A stretch of DNA of 27,922 bases from Oopsacas minuta (lineage: Eukaryota; Porifera; Hexactinellida; Lyssacinosida; Leucopsacidae), in contig JAKMXF010000166.1 of the NCBI GenBank assembly GCA_024704765.1, positions 369,818 through 397,739 on the forward strand, read 5' to 3'. The notes under the pieces are model-generated. The model searched no databases. It was not told where the DNA came from and saw nothing but the letters and a program-made list of their open reading frames with translations. A program made the translations under genes and the position numbers. Shown here one piece after another: positions 1 through 9,368 of the stretch (within the stretch, counting starts at the first letter, position 1; each line of letters begins with the position of its first letter).

Positions 1-1265
1 GTAAAGACAACACAGAGTCTCTGTTGTGTATTGAGAAAGATGGGAATAGTTTGGGCTACAAGCCTGATCTCCTGAAGGAAGAGATTCCTTCATTCTTGAG
101 AACTTTAGTTATCTGCAGTAAGTGTGAGGGATTAACACGAGGTGCTTGTGGAATAGGTTCTCCTCAGACATTCGTATGCTTGGTATGTGCAGAAGGAAAT
201 CCATACAATGTTTTGATAACAAACAGAGAGATAGTAAGTAGTTTGATTATTTTCTGTCCCTTGAAGTCACGTGGATGTGACTGGGAAGATGTCATTTCAT
301 CAGCAGAGACTCATCTAGACACATGTGAGTATTTTCACAAAGAATGTCACCTGTCATGTGGAGCTGTCATCAAGAGGATCCACATGAATACACACATCAC
401 TCAACAATGTACCAATCGAATTCTTGAATGTGAATTCTGTACAGAATCTCACCGAGCTGGTGAACTCACTCTCCATTTAGAAGTGTGTACAAATTTCCCG
501 TTACAGTGTGTGAATAAGTGTGGAGAAACAATACTGAGACAAGACATGCAGTCTCACATAGAAGATATGTGTTCTAATACTTTGTTAGAATGTGATTACA
601 AGAAGTATGGGTGTTGTGAGAGAGTATATAGAAACCATTTAGATACTCACAATAATGACAACAGACTGCTACATATGGAAATGAAAATTGATTTATTCGA
701 CTCTCAAATCCAAGATCCTGACATTTTGAAGCAAGAAGTGAAATTTCTGACTGAAAAAGTCAACATTGTTAAATCAAGGGCAATGTCTTTGCTACGATAT
801 ATCAACACGGAAGGGGAAATTGCAAAAAATAATATTCTTGATCCTGCGATTTTGTTTAAGATTGATTTGTGTGATTGCAATTTTACGGAAACATTAGTTT
901 GTTGCGTTCATAATAATTCAGAAATTTCTCATGATATAATTTTCAAGATAAAATGTCGTGGTGGTTATTCCTCAGGGCTGGAAATTATTTCTTTGCTATC
1001 TTCCTCTACTAATTTCACTGATTTTATTTTCCACACTTTTCTCTGTTTAATGAATCTCCAGGAAGAAACTCCTTTCGCTGTTTACGAAAACACGTTTGTT
1101 GTTGCTGACAGAAGACAAGAAACTAGTAGCTTTAATTCTCACAAAAATGAACATGAACATGAACGTATTTTAGGTGAGATTCCTTCTCAAACTTTCTCAA
1201 ATCCTGCAGTATGTACCAACAAAAGGGTTGTTCTGTTCAAGTTATTTTACAGAGTAACCTTGTGA
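1..1265 (+). CDS. TRAF-type zinc-finger protein, 5' end missing
   Basis: The reading frame is open to the left edge of the window (codons start at base 3), so this is a terminal exon or a gene truncated by the window; no convincing ATG is visible. Counting from base 24, a C-x2-C...C-x2-C cluster at residues 31-55 looks like a degenerate RING. It is followed by an array of TRAF-type Cys/His fingers at about residues 78-210 (CPLKSRGCDW, HLDTCEYFHKECHLSCG, HITQQC, HLEVC, HIEDMC). Residues 215-262 are probably a short coiled coil. Proteins of this build are ubiquitin-ligase or adaptor molecules acting at the cytoplasmic side of receptors. The last 150 residues do not look like the usual MATH/TRAF-C domain, so the ligand-binding part is absent or diverged. 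The TGA stop at 1263-1265 lies at the loop of a perfect hairpin. The zinc-finger assignment is firm; the pathway is not known. Confidence 0.8.
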   Translation, partial: KDNTESLLCIEKDGNSLGYKPDLLKEEIPSFLRTLVICSKCEGLTRGACGIGSPQTFVCLVCAEGNPYNVLITNREIVSSLIIFCPLKSRGCDWEDVISSAETHLDTCEYFHKECHLSCGAVIKRIHMNTHITQQCTNRILECEFCTESHRAGELTLHLEVCTNFPLQCVNKCGETILRQDMQSHIEDMCSNTLLECDYKKYGCCERVYRNHLDTHNNDNRLLHMEMKIDLFDSQIQDPDILKQEVKFLTEKVNIVKSRAMSLLRYINTEGEIAKNNILDPAILFKIDLCDCNFTETLVCCVHNNSEISHDIIFKIKCRGGYSSGLEIISLLSSSTNFTDFIFHTFLCLMNLQEETPFAVYENTFVVADRRQETSSFNSHKNEHEHERILGEIPSQTFSNPAVCTNKRVVLFKLFYRVTL

Positions 1266-1277
1266 AAACAAGGTTAC
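1254..1277 (+). other. Perfect 10-bp hairpin with GAAA loop at the TRAF-like stop codon
   Basis: GTAACCTTGT (1254-1263) is exactly complementary to ACAAGGTTAC (1268-1277), leaving a four-base GAAA loop. The stop codon TGA (1263-1265) spans the stem-loop junction. In RNA the loop would be a GNRA tetraloop. Role unknown: possibly a 3' end or mRNA-stability element, or chance. Confidence 0.75.
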
Positions 1278-2079
1278 CTAATTATATCATTTTATTGTTG
1301 GTATCTTTTCGATGAGCTACAGTAGACCTTAGTCAACACGCACTCCATGTCGCGTGAACATTGCCGGCGTAACCTAAAGTCGCCAGTGGGTTTCCATGAT
1401 AATGGACAGTGGGTATTAAACAACCCTTACCATAGAGGGTAATGCAAAGGTATTTCTTAGCAGTGGGTGTCGGGGCACTCAGGACACACAAGGTGCCGCA
1501 GGCCTTAGTAGGTATATTTTTATTCTGAGTAGTGAGTAGTATCAACTGAAGTATTTTAAGTAGTTTACATTCGTTTACAAATATCTATCTGTAATGCAAA
1601 CTAATGGTAAATCAATTTTGAAAGAATCAAATTCAATATACTAACGTAATGTAATTAGGTTCAGTGTAGCTTGATTTGGGGAAAGTTATATTGAATTATA
1701 ATTGTACGTATTTATGGTTTACAAATTACAATTTTGGAGACTCAGAGTTCAAAATATTTCTGAAAATACGTATATGGAAATTATACTTCACTGGTAAATA
1801 CCATTACATACAAATGAAGATATTCATATTCAGCCTGGTTATCGCGATTTTTCTGGATAGAGCCATAGAGTTATAGAGTAGAAAGTAGAAACCGGATATT
1901 TTATACTTTCTTTTCACGTACTATTTGTTAATCATATCCGATTTTTACCAAATGCTGCTATGACCAGCATTTGCAACAAAAAGTTTTACAACCATATTTC
2001 AATTTTCTACTATTTTGTGCGATTATGTAAATATAGATTGGTTGATGACCAGCATTCGGAAAGTAGAACTTGTTATCTA
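1278..2079. other. Intergenic DNA, no gene recognised
   Basis: No convincing gene is seen. Open frames on both strands (for example 1333-1545 on the minus strand) have no recognisable domain. A perfect 9-bp inverted repeat, CAAATGCTG (1949-1957) and CAGCATTTG (1965-1973), with a 7-base loop is the only clear structure. Confidence 0.5.
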
Positions 2080-2150
2080 CAGTTAACTCTTGTTATAACG
2101 AAGTGCTCTTGACCTCGGTTTCATTTCGTTATTTACTCGATATTTTGTTG
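2080..2150. repeat. Tigger/pogo-like terminal repeat fragment
   Basis: The sequence begins CAGTTAACTCTTGTTATAAC after TA and continues CGAAGTGCTC. It closely matches the left end of another repeat at 12378. Both resemble termini of pogo/Tigger-type elements, which insert at TA. No matching right end was found close by; a hAT-like MITE follows at 2187. Confidence 0.45.
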
Positions 2151-2186
2151 GAAGCGGAGAAAAACAGATAGTTTCAGGATATAGGG

Positions 2187-2477
2187 CAGTGGTTCTCAAT
2201 CAAAGGTTTATCTAGGTGCTTGGCGGGCACCAAAAGTGCTGTTCAGCAGCCATAACGAACACAAAATGTCGCCGTGAGACTCAAATTCTATAGGATCAAT
2301 ATGTTGCCGTCCAAAACAGTGCCATCCCAGGAGAGTTCCTGCAAGAAATTTCCTCGGTAAATCCCAGTTCACAACTTGGCGTCAGCGACCCTATGGCTTT
2401 GTGCCCCTAAAACCTTTTACATTACGTTTAATGGCAGGGGTCCGCATCGCGCGGGTGGAAAAGGTTGAGAAGCACTG
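2187..2477. mobile_element. hAT-type MITE, 291 bp
   Basis: The left end reads CAGTGGTTCTCAATC and the reverse complement of the right end reads CAGTGCTTCTCAACC, a typical hAT terminal inverted repeat (Charlie/MER5-like pattern). The inside has no coding capacity. The flanking octamers (ATATAGGG and ATAGAGAA) match only partly, so the copy is old. Confidence 0.7.
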
Positions 2478-3343
2478 ATAGAGAATCACTTCATTATGAT
2501 GGGAGTTTACTGTATGTAGTGGTTCAGAGTCTATTAGTATATTAAACAAGCTGACGTTGACATTATCATAAGGGGAAATCTGTCGTTAGAAATTCTCGTT
2601 TAGTAGTGCACTTAGGGTGCTGGAAGAGGCTTGAGGGGTGCACCCAAATCAAATGTAAAACTTAAATAGTGAGCACAATTGAATCATGAAAAATTTTTGA
2701 ACTAAAATAAACAAAACTTGTATATATGTATAGAATTAACCCGATCTGTGGGGGTGTAAACTAGCACTCAAAATTATCGTTATCACCACCACCACCATTA
2801 TACTCATAACCAATAGAAGAAAATGTTTTTCGTAGACTTCATAGATGGATATAGAACAAATTTCTCTCAAAGAGCCACCCTCTATCGACGGTTACAAAAC
2901 TATTTTGTTTATGAGCGTTTCGAGGAGATTTTCTAATTCTTTACTAGAATGTTTGACATAACTTCTGTCATATTTGATCAATTTGTGAGTAGATATTTTT
3001 TGAAATTATTGATTGTAATCGTAATAGCTTGAAAGTTATGGATAGTAACCGAAATTAGCTGAGAGCAAGCGAAGCGGCTTGTTAATATTATTTCTAAATT
3101 CTTCTAATCGAGATTATTCCTGCTGAGAAATCAAAATCTCCAGGGGACACTTTTCTTGGTACTTTTCTGTAAATGGTGACATTTACATATAATATATATT
3201 CAATCATCAATATCCTGTTGGGAAAAATTATCACAATCTAATAATAATTGTTCACTTTCACCATTGTCATATCTACTATATAGGATCTCATTCATTATAA
3301 ATCAGAACACACTTGAATTATTATCATTAATAAAGTTTTATCA
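2478..3343. other. Intergenic DNA upstream of the membrane-protein gene
   Basis: No gene is seen. It holds a short CAC/CCA run near 2785-2800. A 15-mer GAGCAAGCGAAGCGG (3063-3077) recurs inverted at 4635-4649 on the other side of the membrane-protein gene. A TATA-like TTATAAAT lies at 3296-3303, about 40 bases before the ATG at 3344; it could be a core promoter element but is weak evidence in AT-rich DNA. Confidence 0.4.
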
Positions 3344-4489
3344 ATGTTTTTCTTACTAATACTTTATACGATCTTAATTGTTTTCTTCAGCATTGTAAGT
3401 ATTTATTGGACATGTACTTTGATAGGTAAAATATATCTCTCAAAAAGGTATATGAAAAGTGCTGCTAGAAATATGACAGATAATGAATCAGGTTATACTT
3501 GTGAGCAATACTACTATCATTACCAAACTGAAATAAGTAAGTGTATATTTTTACTTATGATTAACTTCGTGGAGGTTTTGAGTGCTGTATCCTTTTACGT
3601 ACTATTTGTATTGCGAACATACAAGTATGATCCAACTCATATAACAAATAGTAGTGTAGAAATATACATAGAAAATTGTGCAAATCTCAATAACACAATC
3701 CTGAGAGACAATCAACTTGAAATATCTGCGTTTCCACTATTAACTATCGCCGAGGCATTCGGGAATGTAGCTGATATGTTTGTTGCTGGATTGGGAGTTT
3801 GTTTGATGAGCTACTTGTTAAAGAGAATGAAGAAAGAATGCTACTTACCGAACAATATAAACATTAAGAAATTCATCATCATCTTACTGATAGTAAGCTT
3901 TATCATCATATTAACTTCGTATTTCACATCCTTCATAATCTTAAGTGAATTGATATTTCTACCCTTCTTAACCATAAATTTAATATTATTCATAAGATAT
4001 GTGAAGAAATTTAGACAAGCTCTCTTACAGATAGCATTTGAGCGTCTCGCACAACATGGATCAAATAATATGGAAATGAAACAATGCAGATACTTCACAT
4101 ACACTAGCTACTGTATTTGTGCTGCGTTTTCTTTGATTACTATAGGTACTTATGATCATACTTTCAAAAATATCATACTGTCAGGGTTATTCTTCGGACA
4201 GTGTTACTTTCCATATAATATTATTTTCAACTCGAAGATAAAGCTTCCATTTACAGATCACGCCATGGAGAACATTGTACTCACTATAAGTTACAATGGT
4301 ATTATTTGCAAAATTGCTACAGTTGGTGGAATTATCACACTTATTTCTCCAATTCTATTCGTAACTTTCTACACTTGGATTATTGTTATATACAGAAAGA
4401 TGAAAAAGAAATATAGTCCGCAATACAGATACCATGTGTGCAGTAGATTTGAAAAATCTTTATTAACAGAACCCCTTTGGAACCAATAA
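3344..4489 (+). CDS. Orphan multi-pass (about seven-helix) membrane protein, intronless
   Basis: A single uninterrupted 381-codon frame from ATG to TAA. Hydrophobic segments fall at about residues 3-28, 66-90, 128-158, 176-198, 202-220, 249-271 and 322-350, with a weaker one near 276-296. That count fits a seven-helix receptor-like topology. The loop between helices 2 and 3 (91-127) has glycosylation sequons NSS (102) and NNT (116) and a Cys at 112. Basic clusters follow several helices (KRMKK at 160-164, RYVKKFR at 218-224, RKMKKK at 351-356), as expected for cytosolic ends. The C-terminal tail is about 30 residues. No DRY, NPxxY or other known GPCR motif is visible and no family was recognised. 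The gene is intronless, as many invertebrate orphan receptors are. A receptor role is inference from topology only. Confidence 0.75.
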   Translation: MFFLLILYTILIVFFSIVSIYWTCTLIGKIYLSKRYMKSAARNMTDNESGYTCEQYYYHYQTEISKCIFLLMINFVEVLSAVSFYVLFVLRTYKYDPTHITNSSVEIYIENCANLNNTILRDNQLEISAFPLLTIAEAFGNVADMFVAGLGVCLMSYLLKRMKKECYLPNNINIKKFIIILLIVSFIIILTSYFTSFIILSELIFLPFLTINLILFIRYVKKFRQALLQIAFERLAQHGSNNMEMKQCRYFTYTSYCICAAFSLITIGTYDHTFKNIILSGLFFGQCYFPYNIIFNSKIKLPFTDHAMENIVLTISYNGIICKIATVGGIITLISPILFVTFYTWIIVIYRKMKKKYSPQYRYHVCSRFEKSLLTEPLWNQ

Positions 4490-4585
4490 TCTGAACTTAT
4501 TTATATCATATTATTCATATCTTGTGTAGATAATTGTGTGCTAATTGCTAAATCATTGAATTTTAGTAATTTTACAAAAATACCC

Positions 4586-4958
4586 AGCCTACAGACTGAA
4601 AGTGCAGCTGAGGCATCTGAGTCTTATACAATTACCGCTTCGCTTGCTCGCGCTGCGGGGCCTGTTCGCATGGGACTCGGTACTTCGTGCCTCGAATTTA
4701 GCAAAGTATAAAATTGCAAAATTCAATTAATAAATTAATATTTCAACTGTGTTTGTTTACTTTATATTCATGAAAACAACAATTTTGCATATTATTCATA
4801 TTCGAGTTTTATCGAATATGTTTACTTTCTTGATAAACACGATAAATACATAGTTATGCGACAATGAGAAATTTGAATTCAATACAACATTGTACGAATC
4901 CTTTCCTTGACAACGGACAAACAGGCAGACAAAAATAGCAATTTACTAATATAGATTT
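4586..4958. repeat. Dispersed repeat family A, copy 1
   Basis: Shares long blocks with 8823-9257 and 13119-13450: GTTTACTT..ATTCATGAAAACAACAA, TTGATAAACACGATAAATAC, ATAGTTATGCG, and a tail CCTTTCCTTGACAACGGACA followed by ACA/GAC repeats and AATATAGAT. Its head (AGCCTACAGACTGAAAGTGC from 4586) also matches a block at 22691. It contains no open frame of note. It is probably a non-autonomous element; the class is unclear (SINE-like or MITE-like). Confidence 0.65.
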
Positions 4959-5033
4959 ATTTCTGCCACATAATGATTAATCGTAAAAGGTTGAAAATAT
5001 GATTAATCATATGATAAATGATAAAGATATATA

Positions 5034-5383
5034 CAGTGGAACCTCCGTAATCCGGAATTTCCCGAAACCAACATTATTTCTGTTCACTGATCTTTTTTGT
5101 ATAGAAAACAACCTCAATAATCCGTAATAACCTCGCTATTCCGGAATCCGACAATATACTGATAATGGAGTAATGTAAATTTGACCTACCCAATCCGACA
5201 TATTTTTTTTCAGAAAATGTCGGATTATGGAGGTTGTTTTACCACCATAATCCGACATTATGTTGAATCTAGCATACTGCTAGTAGCATATTACCCAATC
5301 ATTAGCCTTGCATTAACTTTTAAGCCTCTGTAATCCCACATTTTTTGTTTTCCATTGACGGTCGGATTATCGAGGTTCCACTG
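5034..5383. mobile_element. Tigger/pogo-like MITE, 350 bp
   Basis: Left end CAGTGGAACCTCCGTAATCC and right end GGATTATCGAGGTTCCACTG form a terminal inverted repeat with the CAGTnGAACCTC pattern of Tigger/pogo elements. Both ends are flanked by TA (5032-5033, 5384-5385), the expected target duplication. Inside, ATGTCGGATTATGG (5217-5230) and CCATAATCCGACAT (5245-5258) make a perfect 14-bp stem. No transposase frame is present. Confidence 0.85.
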
Positions 5384-5480
5384 TATTTTGAAAACGTCAA
5401 AATTGGAATCTCCATGCTGCTCTTTGTGCCTAGCAAAAATTCATACCCGAAATGCAAATCTTCAACCCAAAATGTCTATG

Positions 5481-5600
5481 TCTTCCAATTTTCATGTTAA
5501 TTGGACTGCTAGATTTCGAGCGGACATACAGACGGAAGTACGGACATCGCACATCGTCCATGACATTAGGGCATCTCCCTATAGGAGGTGCACTAAAAAC
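5481..5600. repeat. Dispersed repeat family B, copy 1
   Basis: Blocks CCAATTTTCATGT, TGCTAGA, GGGCATCTCCCTATAG and GCACTAAAAAC occur here in the same order as at 22968-23035. The frames in this area (5355-5835) have no domain and are taken as non-coding repeat. Confidence 0.55.
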
Positions 5601-5839
5601 AGGGCTACTATTTACGAAATGATATCGAAAACCCTGAATGACAGCAATATATCACAATATACCACATGTAACATGTCCTGCTGCAACAATGGAACCCAGT
5701 TTCATCTCAAAAAAAGAAAACCCACTTTATTTATTTTCACCCTCTGGTTGTCACTCTTTAAACCTTTGTGGAGTTGATTCTGGATGTGCTTTACAATTAA
5801 GCTGTAACATTTTGGCATCATACAAATATTTATAATTGT

Positions 5840-6620
5840 TATTCAAGCAGTCCACGAAGATGTAGGATTAATACAAGGTCATATTGGTGCATCACTGCAT
5901 GGACTTTCCAAAACATTTGGACAGCTCGAGTAGCTAGCTTTTGACCATTTGCTAATAATATATCAGGATCAGAGAAGCCCTCGAAGTTTTTGTAGGGTTT
6001 TATTTACGGGGCCCCCCATTTATGTAATTGTTTGCCTTCAATTTGGGGGTACCCACAAATACAACACTTTAAATTCCTATTTGGGGTACCGCCCATTTTC
6101 CCCGAGGACACTATTTGAATGGGGGTACCCCCAAACTTACTACCTGGATCGAAGTTGATGAATGAGAGTAAAAAAGTTCTGTTTTGGGCCGTTGTGAAAT
6201 TTTGTCTAAATTGAGGGAAAAATCTAATGCAATTATATACTTTAGTAATTAAACTTTTCAGATCGAATGTACATATTTCATTTGTTTCTCAGTAAGTCAG
6301 TGAATTCTATAAACCCCTTACTGCTTAGTCTACTTCAAATGTAATACCCGTATTATGTTATTTATATATTCCTGGCATGGGGTAATTAGTAGCGTAGGCA
6401 GGTCTTTGTTTACGGTGGTGCGAGCAGTGTTGTATTGTGTTGAGCTACTATGTAATTATTGTCAAGTAACTGAAGAAAGAAAGAGATTAATTATTTCAAA
6501 GATTGAATTTATTAAATATTTCAGTACCATATTTCAAATATCAGCCTACATTAGTCTGTGTATATTTTCACACCTTACGCTCCTTTAATACTCTGATATT
6601 TTATTAGATTTTTCATACAT
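5840..6620. other. Intergenic DNA upstream of Prp3
   Basis: No gene recognised. Bases 6005-6135 hold three short GC-rich inverted motifs built on GGGTACCC in otherwise AT-rich DNA. A 77-codon hydrophobic frame at 6355-6588 lacks any known domain. A possible splice acceptor, TTTTATTAG, ends at 6608 just before the Prp3 ATG, so a non-coding first exon upstream is possible. Confidence 0.4.
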
Positions 6621-8237
6621 ATGATGAGCGATTCTCCCCAGCTGGATGAACACCCTCATCCAGATCAGAAGACCATCGATTCAATGCTCAGATCAGCTAA
6701 AGAACAGCTGATTGTGAGGCAGAAAGAGCTCAGCTTCTCTCTCCCAGTTCCTCCAGTTATTACGCCAGCACCACCCCCAATTCCTCCCCCTGTGATATCT
6801 CACCAAAAGATGCAGCAGATGATGGATCTACAAGCTCGAATCCAGAAGAGCCTGGCTGGATCTACTCTACTGTCTGGACTGATAAACGGAGGCGGCAATC
6901 TCCCTATTGTCCGTCCTCCCGTAGGAGGAGTTATAATGAATGAACAGGGGAGAACAGTTACTGTAGAGGGAAAAGCAATTGAACTGACACCAAACCAACC
7001 AACTCTGAAGGCTAATATCGTAAACAAACAGAGAACACAATTCAAACAGCCAACTCCTGGAGATAAACCCTCTCAACCAGAATCAATCCCTGAGTCTACT
7101 CGCTTCCAGGACGCTAGACTTAGAATCAGAAACACTCAGAGAATGCCGAGGAAATTCCATTTTAATGAGAAAGGCAAATATATTAGGATAGCTAATCGTC
7201 AGAGAGCTAAAGTAAAGTTAGAAGAGTTACGATTGAAAGTAGCTGAATCCAGTAAGAAAACAGGAATATATTTCTCATCAAAACTAGCTTTAGTAGTGAG
7301 TTCTAAGGACAAAGGAGACCCTACATCAGTACCGGATATAGAGTGGTGGGATGCGGAGTTAGTTGATAGTTATGACGTGCTAGTTCATCCTACTTCGTTA
7401 GAGACTAAGTTCCCTTATGTATCCTCCCTGATTGAGCACCCCATACAGGTAGATGCTCCAAATAAACCAAAGAATGTTCCTCTAGTACCTGTCATGCTGA
7501 CTACCCGTGAGAGGAAGAAGTTGAAACGTCAGATTAAGAAAGAGAAGGAACAGGAGAGAATGGAGAAGATACAGTTCGGACTCCTACCTAAGCCGGAGCC
7601 TAAAGTTAGGATATCAAACTTGATGCGTGTACTGGGTAACGAAGCTGTAGCAGACCCAACTAAGATGGAGGCTCACGTCAGAGCTCAGATGGCGCAGAGA
7701 CAACGGGCTCATGAAGCTACGAATGAAGCACGGAAACTTAGACCTGATCAGCGAATAGCTAAGAAAGCAAGGAAGTATGAAGAAGACCTGACTAATGGTG
7801 CTCAGATAGCTGTGTTCCGAATTCTATCACTTACTAATCCAGCTCATAAATTTAAAGTGGAAGCTTCAGCAGAGAAATTCCAATTCTCAGGCTGTCTGCT
7901 TTTATTCAGAGACTTCTCACTTGTGGTTGTAGAAGGCGGTCCTAAAGGTATACGCAAGTATAAACACCTGTTACTTAATCGTATTAAATGGTCAGGGAAT
8001 AGAGTGGAGCCTGGCTCAGATGATGAGAGTACACCTGCAGTAGTGAATGCTGCAGCTAGCACACACTGTAGTGTCATATGGGAGGGTAAGAATGCATTTG
8101 CCTCATTCAATGGTTGGACTGTTAAAGTTTGTCCTAGCGAGACAGTAGCTAGAGAGTTCCTTAGACTTCGCAGTTGTGAACACTATTGGGACCTAGCTGT
8201 CAATCAGATGATTATCAATCAGGAAGAGGTCATTTGA
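6621..8237 (+). CDS. PRPF3: U4/U6 small nuclear ribonucleoprotein Prp3
   Basis: Prp3 binds the U4/U6 snRNA duplex and is a core protein of the U4/U6.U5 tri-snRNP in the nucleus. The 538-residue frame runs from tandem ATGs to TGA. Residues 40-65 are Pro-rich. The conserved Prp3 region starts near residue 160 (TRFQDARLRIRNTQRMPRKF, then FNEKGKYIRIANRQRAK), includes DIEWWDAELVD near 240 and the basic stretch TTRERKKLKRQIKKEKE near 293-309. The C-terminal RNA-binding domain (DUF1115/Prp3 C) covers about 395-530, with FSGCLLLFRDFSLVVVEGGP and IKWSGN. The N-terminal PWI domain of the vertebrate protein (about 680 aa) is not present, so the protein is short at the N-terminus. No intron interrupts the coding region, unlike the neighbouring scaffold and 14-3-3 genes. 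Identity is firm; the exact N-terminus could be altered by an unseen upstream exon. Confidence 0.95.
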   Translation: MMSDSPQLDEHPHPDQKTIDSMLRSAKEQLIVRQKELSFSLPVPPVITPAPPPIPPPVISHQKMQQMMDLQARIQKSLAGSTLLSGLINGGGNLPIVRPPVGGVIMNEQGRTVTVEGKAIELTPNQPTLKANIVNKQRTQFKQPTPGDKPSQPESIPESTRFQDARLRIRNTQRMPRKFHFNEKGKYIRIANRQRAKVKLEELRLKVAESSKKTGIYFSSKLALVVSSKDKGDPTSVPDIEWWDAELVDSYDVLVHPTSLETKFPYVSSLIEHPIQVDAPNKPKNVPLVPVMLTTRERKKLKRQIKKEKEQERMEKIQFGLLPKPEPKVRISNLMRVLGNEAVADPTKMEAHVRAQMAQRQRAHEATNEARKLRPDQRIAKKARKYEEDLTNGAQIAVFRILSLTNPAHKFKVEASAEKFQFSGCLLLFRDFSLVVVEGGPKGIRKYKHLLLNRIKWSGNRVEPGSDDESTPAVVNAAASTHCSVIWEGKNAFASFNGWTVKVCPSETVAREFLRLRSCEHYWDLAVNQMIINQEEVI

Positions 8238-8822
8238 GTGATGTCATGATGATTAGTTGTATTCTGATGTGATTTAATTATGTCAACTTATTTTCTCAGT
8301 TGATGGATTCAAGACTGAAGACATGCATTATTAAACTTAATTATTGAATGAGCTACACTTTTGAAGTTGTAAGCTGTAATTTAACCCTCCTACTGTTATA
8401 GCTGAACCTGTCATGCATCAATAATTCCTTAAATTCACTTGAGACTTTTAAAACTGAATACATGTTTTGGAAATATTTATCCATCTCTTGAAGAGAAATG
8501 CGTCTTCTCTCCAAGGTTGCAACCGAATATTATTTGGCAAATAGTTCAATATTCGGTTGGTCCAAACCGAATAATATCAGTATTTGGTTAGGTTACCATT
8601 CATTAACACTGATATTGGGTTCGATCGGTGACTCATAAATCGAGTTGACACTACCCAGTATGAGTTAGTTACGTAATCTGGTAGTTTATTGTGGGAAAGT
8701 AATATCATTCCACTAATTCTGCTGGTTTGCTATGTAATAGTTAATAATTATTTATTTGACGATTAATTTTAATTCATTAGTCACTTCATTGGGGATAATA
8801 ATTATTCAATTTTCAAATTATA
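8238..8822. other. Prp3 downstream region with inverted repeat
   Basis: Contains the presumed 3' UTR of Prp3; no clear AATAAA close to the stop. AACCGAATATT (8521-8531) pairs perfectly with AATATTCGGTT (8548-8558), and AACCGAATAATAT recurs at 8564. This is probably a small MITE remnant. No gene is seen. Confidence 0.45.
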
Positions 8823-9257
8823 CGAGCCTTTGGCTCGTCGCTTCGCGATGACCTCGGCGCATTGCGCCTCGAGGTATTCAACGGACAAACAAACAGACAA
8901 AACAATTGAGATTTAATAATATTGATGTTGTTTACAATATTCGTACTCAGTATACTCGATTACCCAGTATAGTCGTTGAAAGTATGATTCTACCTCAATT
9001 TTGAAATTTGTTTACTTAATGTTCATAAAAACAACAATAAATTTACATATGATTAATCCAAAAGTGTGAAAATCTGATTCAGCATGTTCGGTATTATAGT
9101 GAAGTTTATTGAATTCTATTTACTTCTTTGATAAACACGATAAATACATAGTTATGCGGAAATTTCCAATGTGCATACCGTAAATCCTTTCCTTGACAAC
9201 GGACAAACAAACAAACAAACAAACAAACAAACAATCATTGAGATTTAATAATATAGA
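8823..9257. repeat. Dispersed repeat family A, copy 2
   Basis: Starts with a GC-rich block of short palindromes (GAGCCTTTGGCTC, TCGCTTCGCGA, GGCGCATTGCGCC). It then has a first 'CAACGGACAAACAAACAGAC ... TTGAGATTTAATAATAT' tail near 8879-8930, an AT-rich body, and a second tail of the same kind at 9194-9257. The matching copy is at 13119. The second tail has expanded into an (ACAA)n array at 9203-9234. No coding capacity. Confidence 0.75.
9203..9234. repeat. (ACAA)n simple repeat
   Basis: Eight near-perfect tetranucleotide units inside the tail of repeat family A copy 2; the other copies have a shorter mixed ACAA/ACAG run at the same place. Confidence 0.85.
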
Positions 9258-9368
9258 ATTCATATAGTATATTTTCTCTCTTAATTAAGATCGAGTATAA
9301 TAATTTTACAATTCTTTCTAATTTCTGTAGTTAGTAGTCATTTAATTACCATGATCAATTGATCAATA

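Noticed and set aside
1333-1545. Minus-strand 70-codon frame downstream of the TRAF-like gene
   Set aside because: No ATG context, splice signal or domain seen; composition like the surrounding intergenic DNA.
4635-4690. tRNA gene or tRNA-derived head near the GC-rich block
   Set aside because: A TGTTCGCATGG stretch resembles a B box weakly, but no cloverleaf or A box could be drawn.
5355-5835. Two overlapping plus-strand frames
   Set aside because: They coincide with dispersed repeat B, which recurs inside the integrase intron without coding capacity.
6355-6588. 77-codon hydrophobic frame just before Prp3
   Set aside because: It does not contain the missing PWI domain and shows no family; probably chance in AT-rich DNA.
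8815-9257. CRISPR-like or other prokaryotic array
   Set aside because: The repeats are two tails of one dispersed element; the host is eukaryotic and there is no regular spacer structure.
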